Positions 45,641 to 59,815 are shown, numbered from the stretch's first letter. The stretch is DNA of 64,000 nt from Arenicola marina (GCA_964019135.1 OZ025265.1:4718318-4782317), one strand, 5' to 3'. Program-made: numbers and translations. The notes: generated from the sequence alone by a model not told the origin.

Positions 45641-47100
45641 ATTCTTAGTGTGAGAACGGCTTCTCATACTTTTGAGTAATGCCAGATCATGTGAGCGTGT
45701 GGACACACACAGAGAGATGTTGATGTTAGGTGTGAAAACAGGTAGAGAGAGACCGAGAGAGAGAGACGGAGAGAGAGCTGAATGTATGTTTGTACGGGAG
45801 TAAAAGTTTATAGAAGAGGTTTGATGAGTTTATACAGAAGTTGGAAGACACTGGAGAAGAATTGCTGCTACGAAGTTTTATTATTTGAAAACCAAGTCAG
45901 GAAATGTGATTCCCGGTCTAATGCAATCACTCAGGTGAACACTTATGTCGTTGAAGATATCTCTTTTGTTTATTATGTGTGTGCTTTAAGTCGGTTGTTT
46001 GAATTAGTGTACCACAATTCTTCTTTGAGTCACAGTTCTTTTGGTTTATTTAACGTGAAACTGCAACAATAAAAGTGCAAATATAGACACATTAGGATAT
46101 ATCATGTAAGCCAACGTCCAACTGTTAGCTGAAATGACATTAGCAATTTGATGCAGTTTGACACAGCAGAATGTCAACAAATAACAAGATCACTATGCAG
46201 AACAAATAATCTAATTATACACAAATAAATAAGTATATATCGTTACTAAATGTTACCAAGATTCAAACCAAAGACTAATTAATATACCTTCGATCCCGCA
46301 ATCATGTCCAAATAGATACAACCTTCCAAAAACTGCCGGCTTATCAACACATCACCGAATTGAAACAAGCGGTTCTCTTCTCACTTCCGTTATGTAGGTC
46401 GCACTCTAGTAAATCAATTGCGACCTTAATTTATAACTTTTACAATGTGATAGACTGTTAGTTTAACAACAGGAGATTTACGAAATGCAATGTTTAAAGT
46501 TCGTTTATTATAACCCGTGTAATAGATAAGGAAATCCTTTTTTGAGTAGAAACTTTAATTAGTTCGAGCATTTGGTATATAAGGTATGGAAAGCCAATGG
46601 CGTAATATTTTTCTTGTAGCCCCGACAGTCTGGAGGCGAACTGCTGTGGCTGAACAGAAGAAAACCAAGCGTTATTTTTTTTACTTGATGATATTAACAC
46701 CATCATTGTATTATAATTTTCATACCCTGTGTCATTCGCACATAGTTTATATATATAGTTGTATAAAGGTTAAATGGTTTATCTGTGATTTTGATTGTTA
46801 TTTTGATCGACTGACCCAACCCTCGGCAATCCTGTGACAAAGTGACGTTCCGCTAATTAAAAAGATCTAGTTATTTTCTGGGCAGATCTAATGTCAAAGC
46901 ATGAACCAGTTTCCCGCAATTGATGCAATATCCGAATTGAAAACAAGGCGATCAATATCCGAATTGAAAACAAGACGATCTTTTACGAAAACTGGTATAT
47001 AATAAGGGCGTTAAGACGGTGAAAGATTTAATAGGAGAAGATAATCTTTTACTTGCGGAGCAAGTGGTGTGTGTTTTAATTTCTTAGAATATTACTCGCT
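45641..47100. other. No recognised gene; GA-rich tract and small repeats
   Basis: A GAGAGAGACC-rich tract lies at about 45740-45780. A frame at 45782-46072 is followed by AATAAA at 46067 but shows no known domain. A near-perfect 25-base direct repeat (CAATATCCGAATTGAAAACA) lies at about 46925-46975. Confidence 0.4.
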
Positions 47101-47893
47101 ACGTTCAGCCATTCCACATTGCTGGAAATTAAAGATCAAAGACGTTCAAGCTGAACGCGCTCACACATTTAAGAACGCGAGATATTAAACCTGTAGACAA
47201 ATGTATTGGATATTTCTTCCAAGGCCATCATCTATTGTACAGCGCGTCAAGTGGATAGAAGTGTTCGGCATTTCAGAAGATGAATGGTCCCAATAATGTC
47301 TGTTACCTTTCAGCAACTCTCTGGAAACAAAATTGCAATCCTTCTAATTTTCTGTTCTATATGGGTTCGTACCATATGAAAGTACTAGGTTCTTTAAAAT
47401 GGGACCGGTTGAACACGACATTTGCGATTACTGCGATGGAATTGATACGATCATTCACAGGTTTATATCATGCTCCGTTGTAAGAACATTCTGGTACGAC
47501 TTTTTATCTTGGTGGAAATGTAATGTCGCTAAAGACGTCCATTTACATGAATTGCAACTATTATTAGGGGATATAGCGGCAGATTACGCCCTCAATAACT
47601 GTTTACTTGTTGCAAGAATATTTATTCATCAACAGTAGTGTAACGTGGCACCTGTCAGCTTTCATATCTTTAAGGTCGTCTTAAAGTATCATATTATGTT
47701 GGAAAAACACGTTCTTTAGCAAAGCAGCAACTAGACAAGTATCAAAAAAGGTGGACACGCATTAATCTAATGTAATGGAACATTTTGCTATGTTCATCAA
47801 GAAACCCTGTATGTATACTCGTACATGCACTTCATCTGATATTTACCAATAACATCATAAAAATGAAAAAAAAAAAAAAAAAATAGAAAAAAA
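47101..47893 (+). mobile_element. LINE 3' end with A-rich tail
   Basis: Carries the carboxyl-terminal region of an L1/Tx1-like LINE: CYLSATLWKQNCNPSNFLFY, then, in another frame, a zinc knuckle ICDYCDGIDTIIHRFISC (C-x2-C-x7-H-x4-C) and VRTFWYDFLSWWKCN. A run of A at about 47866-47893 is the probable tail. The 5' side is truncated. It could belong to the same family as 44542-45640. Confidence 0.75.
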
Positions 47894-48390
47894 GCTGTCC
47901 TTCAAAATTAAATTAGTGACTTTGCCTTTTGGCATATCATTTTCGTGATTGATAATATCTTGATAGTCCCGCCAGCTCACTTCATCAAAACAGATCCAGT
48001 CATGTAAGGTGTGTTGCGCCATACTGATACATCTCTATATTATATACATATATTTATGTCATTTTATCACGAATAGTTAACGACAGCAATTTACCTCCAT
48101 TATTTGTGACACTAAAATCAGCCTTTAATGATTGTGTTCTCGTCTCGTATCATCACCGCTGTACCCAGTATGACGCCATATCCCCCGGTCTCATCTAGCG
48201 GTAATGTAGCCTCGGCGGACTCCACCAACCTCTACTCTTTCCCTTATCGCTACCCCTGTCTTCTTGTATCACCAGCCAAAATCTTGCCTCCTCATCATTT
48301 TCAGTGGGTCCACATTTACCTATAGCTCCCTGCTGTGCCTGACCCTTTGTCAAACATGATGATTGTCCCTCTAATATACCCAAGGCACAG
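47894..48390. other. Mostly non-coding; possible Pro/Tyr-rich exon near 48169
   Basis: After CACCGCTGTACCCAG, ATGACGCCATATCCCCCGGT reads MTPYPPVSSSG up to AGCG|GTAATG, which could be a small exon. The same frame stays open further (ADSTNLYSFPYRYPC). Support is composition only. Confidence 0.2.
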
Positions 48391-48500
48391 GGAAGCTATT
48401 ACGACCCAGGTGCCCCCCCCCCCACACCCTAACACCGACATCACCAGGTCTACCAGTAGCTTATAGTCATTCCCCCGCTGTCGCTATCCAGCCCTATTAG
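48391..48500 (+). CDS. Possible Pro/Tyr-rich terminal exon
   Basis: After CCCAAGGCACAG a frame reads GSYYDPGAPPPHTLTPTSPG then LPVAYSHSPAVAIQPY and TAG at 48498. The composition resembles the tails of Shisa/CYYR1-like proteins, so it may be the last exon of a paralogue or a decayed copy. I found no cysteine module or membrane helix upstream in the window. Confidence 0.2.
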
Positions 48501-49769
48501 TCTGCCAGGACGCCCCGCTGCCCACCTCTGTTACAGACCAATCTATCACGCTCCACACCACCACAACCCCAGTCGCAACCACCGCGGCTACTCTGCTCAA
48601 TGCTCCCCCAGGAACAAAGACCTAGTTCTGGCCAGACTGCACCGCGACACATCATAACCTGTCGCCGGGAGCGACCTATTTCACCCGATGGACGACACAG
48701 TTTCAGGTGATGTTTTATGATATACCTGGCGTTACTGAGGCAAAAGATCGTTAGCGGCATATTGTACAGTAAGTCTGGCCCGAAATGGATTGTCTGATAA
48801 ATAAATAGTTTGACCTAAGTTTCATCATCGGTGCTGTCACATGTTGGCCCCCAGAAATTAAAGTATAACCCTCGGTAAATGATTCTATGCGTCCCCCTTC
48901 CTTCTTTCGCACCACCGTATCTGTCCTCTACCCACCGACCCACCCGAGAGGGGTGGATGGGTGGATGTGTGGGGCAAACACTCGCCTGTTACGGCTGTTC
49001 CCACACCTGTGTTTTTAATTGTGAAATATTGATATGATTGCATATTCGACATTGATAACCTGTGTAATATGTGGGCAGTTGCCTCTTGTGCGCTAGAAAA
49101 AACACCTTTTATCTGATTTAGTAACACAAAAATACTGATTCATGGATTTTCACCAGATCTGCTTCTGGGGCATTGCATGAACAATTCATTGTTATGCATA
49201 ATGTGTACATTTGATAATTTCTCTTTCCAGCATGGTGAACTATAGATCTTTTCTCTCGGCTTATGTCGATCTGCGATCCCGCATTACTAACTTACACCGG
49301 CTCTGTCGCTCGTCGATTGTTGAGAAGGACCTCGGCGCTTTAACGTGAACAATGTTACCATGGCAGCCATTGGCGACCTGCTAATGGTAACGGACAACCC
49401 GCGTGGATGTTAGCTGTGCTTTGTCGCCTTGTTATTACATCTTTTGTCCTGTCTTAGCAATTGGTGACCCTCGATCCCTGGCTTTTGCCTTGTTGGTTGG
49501 GCTGAAAAGCTAATTATATTTATTTTTGTTCTTTCAGCGAGATGAACACGTTCGGGATAAAGTTGATTATCCTTTGTTAAGTACCACGTTTTACTCTGTC
49601 GCCAAAGTGAGCGTTTCGCGATGAAGCCTCGAGGAACCAGGTATGGCCGTCTACTCTTTCAAAAGAAAGATATAAATATACCTTTATCTCTCAAAAACGA
49701 AAAAGGGCACGAGCAGATTACAATCTATTTGGTTTACTTACAACAAAGGCGTGAGTCGTTACAACTAGA
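48501..49769. other. No recognised gene
   Basis: C-rich start, then unique sequence with only short frames. Confidence 0.45.
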
Positions 49770-50065
49770 CGTGTGTCTGTCCAATGGGGCTGTCGACTTG
49801 GTACATTACCACATAGACGTGGGTCGTTGATAGACAACGCCCCCTACACGTGTGTCTGTCTAATGGGGCTGTCGCCTTGGTACATTACCACACAGACGCG
49901 GGTCGTTGATAGACAACGCCCCCTACACGTGTGTCAGTCAAATGGGGCTGTCGCCTTCGTACTTACCGCACATACGTGGGTCGTTGCCAGACAACGCCCA
50001 CTACACGTGTGTCTGTCCAATGGGTCTGTCGCCTTGGTACTTACCACCCGGACGTCTCCTGTCGC
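49770..50065. repeat. 79-bp tandem repeat, about four copies
   Basis: Units share GTGTGTCTGTCCAATGGGGC, TGTCGCCTTGGTACATTACC and GACAACGCCCCCTACAC. Confidence 0.92.
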
Positions 50066-53000
50066 GCGAGGCAAGACGAGATTAAACCCCATTGCGCCAT
50101 GCTATTAAAGGCTTCATATAGAGGCCGATGAAAAACTGACAAAATAATCCGAGTTCCGTGTCTTGAAGAATAAATGTCACGAGGCGATTAGTCTGATATG
50201 GGATGGCCAACAGTCGCTGCTTGATTCCGTGTAATCGTAATCCGCAATCCATACAGCGTAACAGCAGGACAGGAAGTGGCTTCAAACAATCTCATTAATG
50301 TTCAAAACTCACCATAGAACGTGTAAAGCATACTAAGTGTGTATTATATGTGATGGCAGAGCAAGTTGATAACTTGTCATAACTCTTTCGAAACATGTTT
50401 TAAAATAAGAAGTTAAACATCTGAGTATTTGGTTCGCAGCCTGCACACTGACATCCAAAACTATCTAGATACGTTTTTAGTTATAAATAATGTAACGGTT
50501 TTAGGACACAAAATAACCGTTCATCGTATCGTATATACCATTAACTCCTCATTGACTTCTGAACAGGTTGGCGCGTGACACGAATATCTGGGGGTCAGAC
50601 TTTTCTCAATCAGTTAATTAAGGCGGTGACAATATTCAACCATTGAAAATAAAATAATCCGAATAAAATTAACGTGTATTCTATTTTGATGGCACACTAT
50701 ATTGAAATTCATGTCTTAATAGCGCATTTTGCGTGACAGCCCTCAGGACCAAATGCCAGCAGCACCAAAAATGTATCCCCAAAACACTGGTCGGAATGTG
50801 TTATGTCAAGTCTTTAATAACTACCCCTAAAAGTTAACAAATAAATTACGCAAAAGGCTAACAATTAATTTACACTTTACCTTACAATACATAAATTTAT
50901 GGGTTTAGCGACCAGCGCGGCGCTCAATGTTCCTTGCCACTCTCCCAGCAGAGGGCGCTCGGACTGTGTTCTACTAGACTGGTGCCCGACCTATCGCTGG
51001 TCGCTCCCCATAAACGGAACGCCACCTAACGACCTCGTAAGCGCCTCTGCTTAACGAAATGGGTGATCGTCTGCTACCCTTACTCACCTGTTCACTTATT
51101 GAAATCCCCGTTTTGCAAAGAAAACCAGACCAGAAACTGATCATGGGGTGAAACAACAATTATAGATAAGCGTAAATTCGGTACTCTAGCTAGAAGCCTG
51201 CTCGCCCTTTTAGGAGTTACTTATATGACAGATTAGTACAAGGAGCAAGACATTAAACAGCGCCATGACTGATGCTCAACAAGTTAACTGGCCTTTTCTG
51301 GTACATCAACAATTGGAAATTATCATAGAATGAACTACGTCATTTTATTTTGTCTTTAATATGTATGATGCACTGCATTATGACGCGGCGCAGTTAGCAT
51401 GGACAACCGGCTTTACTACGGAAACACGTCAGAGCACTAATTGATCTCTTTGTGTTGAGCCCCAACACAGGCCTGTGTCTATATGGGATACAGTGGTTGT
51501 CTCCTGCAATGTATCATCGCAATAAGAAACCTAAGACTGTACTAATCAACTCTGTGAGTTCTCGTTACATGACTCTTTGTTTTCCTCGATTAATATTACC
51601 TCACTACATCACTTACCTCAGCGGGTAGTCAATGATACATGTTGAGTTAATTACCTGGGCGATATAATTGCACGTATGTTATATTGGCTTTATCGAATGA
51701 ACTCGGTACTAAATAATATATATGGCATGGGGAGTGGGGATACGTTTGCCTTTACAGCGTAAAAAGAACGTAGCAATGCATACAGTATCATCCTCCAGCA
51801 TAGCAGCAAGCACTCCGATTCGTCCATTCATCACTTGAGAGTGCCCATTGCTGGGCTGAAGCAGCTGCCTAGTTTAGCCACAACGTCTGAGCCTGATTAA
51901 CTGTATCATATTGCCCATCCATTCATCCCGCGTTCCCACTGCCGTCTTCAACCCCATTAACCCTCCTCCGCCCTGATCCCAAGCACCTCACAGTCTATCT
52001 AATCCCATCCCACGAATCCAATGCTTCACCCCGCAATCATATTTCCCGTACACACCTGGACGCACCATTGATTAAAATTTGACGTTGCTAGGAGTCCTCT
52101 ATCATCACAATCCGAGATACAAAATTTGCAATTGTTGTGTGGGCGGCAGCCGAAATGTAGCCAAATGCCGTGTTGTTCAATCAACCCCCATGTTCACGCT
52201 CGACACATTGTCATACATGTCAGGCTGAGATCGTTGCTATCAGCTAAATATGAAGCTAAGTCACAGTTTTCCTCTCGAAGTTCCTTTAGCATTGACGCAA
52301 TCGGCCAATGTGACCGACGGGAAAATGTGACCTCCTCTGGCCTTGTCAACGGTATTTCTCACTTATAATCCGGTCGTTATTCTATGTAAAGGCGAACCAT
52401 TGTTTCAAAATAGCTCACGTATTAGTAACGCCTAACGTTTACTACAATAATACATCCGTGGGTTCTAACATAGAAGATAGACTTATAACTTTGCCTGAAG
52501 CTTCAAACTGTTCTCTATGCCTCTCTATATGCTTCTCTATGTCTATTTTTTGAAAATTTGTGCAGCGTTTATTACACACAACAATTGAAACTGTACGATG
52601 CGTTGGGCCGTATGAACCGGTCGCATAATTTCATCCACTGGTCAGAGCTACTAAAGACAGTGTGACCAACATGTTCATGCAATAGAATAAATGTCATGGG
52701 CTGCAGATCAACTGATCGGCCAGTGCATAGCGACTCCACTCTCAGGCCTCGCAATAACCTGGAAGCCGGGTAACATACTTTATGTTCCTAACGCCATTCA
52801 TGACGTTAATTATCTCTGCCAGAAGGGCCGGAGGGATCCAAAAGGTTCTAATACAGCGGGCCATTATAGGGCTTTGTGGTAGTAACATCAAGGCACTCGC
52901 TCTGTAAAACAGGGTCTGCCAGTTCAATCGACCTACGGCGGTGCTGCACCCAAGCAGAAGGTAGAGCAAAAAGAACCAGGTTTATTTATACGGTGAAGGG

Positions 53001-53944
53001 AATAGCCAGATGGTACTGTATGTGTGACCGTCGATAACAAAGATTTAAGAATGAGCGATGAACTTTCACCTGTCGGGGTGGTGCCAGTTAAACAACTTTT
53101 TGTCTCATTAATATATAAGTCCACCAATTCGTGAGAAAGCTGCAGTTCGAGTGCTAATACAATTAGAAATACTGGCCATTATCCTGAATAACGTGTTCCT
53201 CTTGGTGTCACCTCTTGAACAAACTATTAAGAATATTTACAACATTTAACCATCAGGGAAACAACTAATATTAGAAACTTGTGGCAAGTTTCCGTACAGA
53301 GAAATTCTGTAAATGTAAATATTCAGAATCAATTTTTAATCCGTGTACAATATCCATTATTCACTGCCTTTTGGTTGGTGCATTGCATACACAATATGAC
53401 AATAATTCCAAGTTTATACTTGTCCCTTTGCGCTGGATTTGCCGTTATCATCAGTTTTAAGATATTTCAAACGTCATTCGAAAAAGCAGTAACAGATGCA
53501 AAAACTAAGTGGTACAAGAAATGAGATATATATTTTATACATTGCAACATCGTAACATTTTCCAAGCTGGTCCGCTTAATTTTAGTTAAATTGCGCCTTT
53601 TTTGTTTTTGTCAAACTATTAAAAATATCTATAGCAAGTAGCACATGTTGGCAGGTTTATATATAGAGAGATTTTAATTTAACCCGCAAAAATATGGCAA
53701 GTAGCAAAAAAAAGATCATCAATATACGTTTTGCATTATGTTAATGTTAGATCAATTTAACTGCAATTATGACAATAGTGTACTGTCACAAGAAAGTTAA
53801 TTGGTGCTATTTTAGTTGCATTTAGGTCCGAAATGGACCCTCCCTTTTCTCGGAGGGCAGATTGCCTGGCTTCAGGTAAGACAGTCAAATTATGTAGAAA
53901 AACACAATCACAATATCTCCATTTGAACTTAGGTCATTTCGAAC
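50066..53944. other. No recognised gene
   Basis: Nearly 4 kb of AT-rich sequence with short frames in all phases. I see no splice-consistent exon, element end or array. Confidence 0.5.
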
Positions 53945-54140
53945 GCTTGGGGTGCTATGAGCCACCGCTTGGGGGTGCTATGAGCCACCGCTTGGGGGTG
54001 CTATGAGCCACCGCTTGGGGGTGATATGAGCCACCGCTTGGGGGTGCTATGAGCCACCGCTTGGGGGTGATATGAGCCACCGCTTGGGGGTGCTGTGAGC
54101 CATTGCTGGGAACGCTTGGGGTGCTATGAGCCAATGCGAG
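53945..54140. repeat. 23-bp tandem repeat, about eight copies
   Basis: Units of CGCTTGGGGGTGCTATGAGC plus CAC, with GATATG and GCTGTG variants. Confidence 0.92.
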
Positions 54141-57026
54141 GGCTCAGGGTGTAATGGTGATCAATGTGAAAAGTATTTTGCTATGAAGGTCTATTGTCCA
54201 TTGATTCAAAGAAAAGGACTGCTATGTTGTGGTGACAGTAACGTATGTAGATCTTAGATACGCAGAGGTCGGGTAAGATAACCTCAGCCGATGCCAATGG
54301 CAAAAGGCCTTCATTGGCATGGATGTGTTGATCCTGTAACCGTCGAGAAACCGCCAAGATACATCGTGCGGCGGATGTTGATCGCCAGCACGGCAATAAC
54401 CTCGACTGACATCGATAACTCTCGTATTGGAGGTCACGTGGACTTCATCAGCAGTGCCGCCCAGGTTTTGGCGCAATATATCATATTATATTAACCACAA
54501 CAAAATCATCATCTTAACCAGAGACCAGACATAACAGGAATCGCCAACAAAGTCCAAACCTGTCCGAACCACATTACACTTTATGTGTATCACTAAAACG
54601 AGGTGGCCCAGAAAGCGGGGAAGACTCAACAAGAGGCCATATCTACCGTTTACGGTACCTGATCATAATGTGTATACGTAAGTGATAGCTACATTTAGTG
54701 ATATATGCAATGGGACTGGAAGGTTCAATTCTGCGACGGACGATGGAGGGAAACAAGGGAGATGAGACGCCACGGACTAGAATGGTTTGTAACTTTAATC
54801 ATTGGAACTCTGACCTGAGAGGAGCGGTGTGACGGAGGGAGGAAGTGATGTGAGTAAAGATAACGGCACACTGCATACATTTAAAGTACGTTGACATCTT
54901 GGCCGAGTATCGAACGGTGGTGGTTCCATTACCCCTATGTCCTGGCTTACAGCGGGATGCAGATGTGGAAATGGAATGGGTCAGAGTAAATAGGATTAGC
55001 ACTTGAATTGGTCTAGTAGACAGCATTAGCCGAACACGTTACCCAGTAGGCCACAGGATGACCCATTTATGACTACTTGACCTGGCGATACATTGTGAAA
55101 ACATTGACAAAATCGCCCTATGCGACCTTTCCGCAGCAAGCTCATTTGTTCATGCAAACACATAGACTGCATCACGACGCGTTCTTTGCACTGTGTTCAA
55201 ATTAAAGCCATAACTCCACACTTTAGCTGCCCTCTCCTAAGCACAGCGTCCGTATTCATGGTATTTTCCACTATTCTGAGCGCGATTGTCTCTCTGTACC
55301 ACATCCCGTTGGCTTCTGTATAAAGGCCACAATCTGCGCTGGAACTGAAAACAGTTGATTAAAGCCATCAGTTGCCCTTTAGGGTGATGGAAAACGATGC
55401 ATTAGTGCGGTGACGGGCAGCACTGCAGTAGGAAAACCCACCGGTGATTCATGGCTATTGTCGATAGGATCGTAGGACTCCTAATTGAAAGTCGGGCCCT
55501 CTCAGAGCAACGAAATATCCATCAAATACGGACGTGCGCAAGTTGCGCAGGACCAGGCACAGAAGTTGAATATATGTCGGAGTTTTATGGCTCATCAGGT
55601 GGCGTCATGCATCTGTCCACTGTTCTTGTCGTGAGTCTCAGTAAGCAGCGCACTCTGTGTATCTAAGGGGGATGGGTGGGTGGTTGGGGGAAGGGGGCAC
55701 AGTTAAGGATGGCGATATTGTCGGCTAGACCATGTTGTTGACCATGTATAATATCGGTAACGGGGCAGTCTATGTTGCTGTGTGAGATAGGGTGCGGGTT
55801 TGTATAATATCGGTGACGGGAAATCTGTGGTTGTGTGAGAGGGTGCGGGTTAAACCCGAGATTAACGACATCTGTGAAAGCAGCATCAAGAGATTAGCAA
55901 AATGCATGATATTCGTCTTATTGGAGACTGATAATGTACTTCAATTGTATGAACACGTCACTAAATGGAATGGATTGTGGGGGCATATTCGTTTCAAACA
56001 ACCAGGCGATCCACAATAAGACCAAAGGCCATGAACAATACAACCACCAGGAAATGAATACTATTGTACCTATACAGCGATCCCACCGCTTTTGCATGTG
56101 CTATGCATATTGCCAACAATGAGTTGACTTCGGTCATATTTTCCGGTCATCTAGGCAACAGTTTCTCTCTGTTTTAATCTCAGATGACAGGCATGAACAG
56201 CTTAAGCTTCAGCTTAAGCTTACGCTGTTTGTGCGATCGCCACATCCATATCAATCACCCTGAAATTATGCCGCGGCACACACCCGCGAAACACTACCGG
56301 CTTGACAAGGACGCTATGGTTGAGAGCGGTTCAGTGCATGGTGAGGCAAAAAAAGGAATTTGGTATTAAACGAGAGAGACAAAGATGCAGGGGTGCCACA
56401 TGTGCAGAATGCGGTGCTATCGCGTGCTGTTGTCACCTGATGTGACACAATATACGCGCGTATGTCATAGCAGACTTATCTGGTCGATGAGGTGAACTGA
56501 GAGTTGAAACAATTGCCACTTATTTGGGCGAATGCTGGAATGCTTTGCACTTAATTTAGTATCATTTTAACTAATGAGCTGATGAATATTTTCGTCCACA
56601 GATAAATGATCTTGTCTATATCTGGATCAAGCGCGGAGAGATTGTGACGATGTGTAGAACTATGTCATGCTCAGACATCGCCAGGTCGCTAATGCAGCTC
56701 CACTGAACCGTCTCTATACACCAGGCAGATGAGGGTAATATCGGAATCCGCGCTTCACGGCCAACCTGGACCAGCGCCATTTATCTCTCACGGTGTCGCT
56801 TAACACGGTCAAGGTTAATTTTGATTCTGGATCAGTGTTTTGGCATACCTCACTATTAATGGTCTTGATGGCAACGGGTTAATGCTTGGCGTATGTGGAT
56901 GAGACGGCCGGCACGTCGAGGTCAAGGACATACATTAATAGGAGGGCTTTATCTCGCCTCTATTGCCAGCTCTACTTAAGGTAATCCTCGCAACTTGCTG
57001 GATGGAAGCCTCGCATCTGTAATGTG
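54141..57026. other. No recognised gene
   Basis: Unique sequence. A short two-copy repeat (GTATAATATCGGTAACGGG and TGTGTGAGATAGGGTGCGGG) lies at about 55745-55850. Confidence 0.5.
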
Positions 57027-59570
57027 ATTAATGAACAATTCAGAAAATGTTCATTGTCCTGGAATGCTAAAATAAAACTTGTATATACATCAACGCAAAG
57101 AAATAATAACACATTAACACACTGTTGGATATGAACATTATTATAGCAAAAAGTATTCATATACTGTAAGGAATATTGCTATTTGCCAGTGGACGACAAA
57201 CAAAGACATCCACATTTTCTGCCGAGATATGCAGAGCAACAGAGCAACATGCTTTCGCACTTTTCAGATTTCCCCACATTTAATTAATATGAAATACTAA
57301 TATATCTACATCAGAAATACCATTTTTAACATTTGAATGTTCGCGCGGGCTCGTGTTAGCAAACCTGACGTTATTGAAGCAGCGAATATACGGTTCACGA
57401 TTGTCAATGAGCCCGTGGTTTTCTAAATCTTCTGTCCAGATTTGTGACAATCTGCTAGCCTCTGACATACATGCCATGTCATCGGCTGATATCCCGGCGG
57501 CTGCAAAGGAAGACATAAACAAGCTATGCACAGGCATCTCACGTTTCCCGGATCAAGCTAAAGTGCATTGATGGCCGACAATTTGTGGTAGTTGTCAATG
57601 ATTTTCACGATCACTCTCACGGCTTAAAGTACGCTTAGTTTGCCACGCGAGCGGACGTTGTTTCCCTGATAGCGCGGAGGAGTTTTTGCACGTGGGGAGC
57701 TGATTGTCTTATAACCATGGGCCCTCGGGACCAGCAGAGTGGCTGGAGACATCTCAGCGACATTATTATGGTGATACTATAATGATTGTCTTGTTATTAG
57801 TGCACCAGTCGATGGCAACATTGAGGAATAAAGCAATGAATACAGCGTCGCCGTTGTCATAATACCCACCGATATGGGGCCCAGAACGACAATGAAAAAA
57901 GTGAATCGATTTTAGGACTTCTCAGCACACATCGTCAAAAGTGCATCATCGACCTTTGGTTTCGAGCCATATCACCATGCACATTGGAGATATCGTATAG
58001 ATGCTGTATATTGGTATGATTCTTACAATTAAGCGCAAAAACAGGTCCCTTCATATTGCCAGTTCCTCGCCGTCTGAACCCTCAATGAATGACTCGACAG
58101 CCAGAAAACATCTTGGTACAGTTCGTCGCTTCAGGAGAAGAAGCCTGTTTTCCTATACCATTGCATTAAATCATCTGCGTTCGGTGAGAGGCCATATTGG
58201 ATATGGTGTGCACGGCTTGCTGCCCGGCTGTACTGCTGGTTCCCATTGTCTGTCTCGTTCTCTCGCATCTTGAGAGCATCAGTGTCCTTGACTGGTGAGG
58301 TGGGTCGGCACACAGAGGCCACAATAGGCCATCAGAACAATGTAACGGGCGATGTAATTGGCCGAACAGGACCAAGCCGTCAGCTTTCTTCCTTACATAG
58401 CAATGACAATGGTGAATATTTCGCCAAACATTCACGCCCGGTGCTTCCTATCCTCGCCATTCTGTTGTGTGTTCTAATGATGGCACCGGAGTAGCAATGT
58501 CAAGGTCATGGAAATGCCATTCCATAGTTACAAGCTGATCACCCGTGATTACCAAATTTGGCCAGTCCAGAAGAGTGTTTCTGCTATATATTGAAACGAA
58601 TGGAGTGTATATATATATGTTGTATGACATGGCCACCTATTGCATTGTGAAGATAACGTTAGTTTGGATGTGATAATTTTATGTATCAATAAAAGGGTTC
58701 AGTCTGTTTGCGTCATGTTCAGCAGTTCCGGTTCAACTCTATTTAGTGCTGGTTGTCAAGGTTACGATAGGAGAGCTTATTGTGTATCTACATGTGATAG
58801 GTTTGCGTCGTTCTTCATAGTTTGCTTAAACTAGGGGGAAGCATATAGAAACGAAATCAGACGCCTATTTTTATTCTCGCTTGGATGTTGTCTTTTGACA
58901 ATACGTCCTCCATAACTGGATGACGTAATCACCATTAATAGCAATACCGGCGCTGGGGATATCAAGAAATAAAAGACAAACTAAGTTGATCTGGAAATAC
59001 CAATCGCGCCACCTGATGATACGCGTCGTTTAACCAAAGCCTTCCAAAGTAACCTTGACCTTGATGAGCTTTACAGTGGGATACAAAGAGCGTGGGTCAA
59101 GGAGATCCATTATGGAGGCTCTGATCTTGGCATAGACACCGAGACATTGGCTGCACTAATGGAGAGTTCGGACGAGTCCGGAGAAGCAACTGCGGACGAG
59201 TTCCGAGAATAAAATGGCGCTCGCCATTGCAGCATCATTCATTTCAACTTTATAAAGGGCTGTAAAGATGGACAGGATGCAGAGATGCATCAGATCAGGA
59301 ACACAAACGTGAAAGACATTAGGATGACTTGATACATTTATATTTAGGATAAATTGTTAGGCATGACTAGATCCCGATTATATAATCACCCAACAAATTT
59401 ATAAATTGATCGGCTTCCTTATCTTTCAGGCTACTCTCCAAAACGTAAAAAAAGATGTCGGGGACAGGAGGCTTTGATTGTTTTTGTATGGGTTGGAGGA
59501 AGAAAACTCAAATACACCAATTATTTTATTCTGTCTGACTCACATTTACACCACAAATTAATTCTGTCTC
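57027..59570. repeat. Segmental duplication, copy B
   Basis: Direct copy of 35689-37797. It includes about 300 bases (about 58235-58535) and about 150 bases (about 58835-59000) absent from copy A, so either copy A lost them or B gained them. Its right end lies just before the DIRS-like element. Confidence 0.93.
57280..57537 (-). CDS. Candidate exon conserved between the two duplication copies (copy B)
   Basis: Counterpart of 35950-36184: MPVHSLFMSSFAAAGISADD, MACMSEASRLSQIWTED and LENHGLIDNREPYIRCF. In the core up to EPYIR I count one amino-acid change (H to Q) against several silent ones. The same internal acceptor-like TTTATGTCTTCCTTTGCAG is present, which would start an exon at 57500. No family recognised. 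Confidence 0.35.
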   Translation of the reverse strand: MPVHSLFMSSFAAAGISADDMACMSEASRLSQIWTEDLENHGLIDNREPYIRCFNNVRFANTSPREHSNVKNGISDVDILVFHIN

Positions 59571-59815
59571 ACCATTCGACACTTCGAGGTTACGTGAGAT
59601 AGGGCGTGGATCTGAATATTCATGAGCGTGATCTGAATTCTACAGACAAAGGACATAATATTTCAACTCCCAGTTTTATACGTTTCATTTCCCAGTAATC
59701 TCTTTATTGCCGGATTACACACCGCTCAATTACTGCCGGATAGCGTTCTGCTGCCACTTCGATATACCGTCTCCCCGCTTTGTCTCCTCACTTTGTGCTT
59801 GCCTAGACTCAGTGA
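59571..59815. other. Spacer between the duplication and the DIRS-like element
   Basis: May contain the element's left end. I cannot define an inverted terminal repeat here. Confidence 0.3.

Noticed and set aside
45782-46072. 96-codon plus frame followed by AATAAA
   Set aside because: No recognisable domain and no splice or promoter support. The adjacent AATAAA is common in AT-rich sequence.
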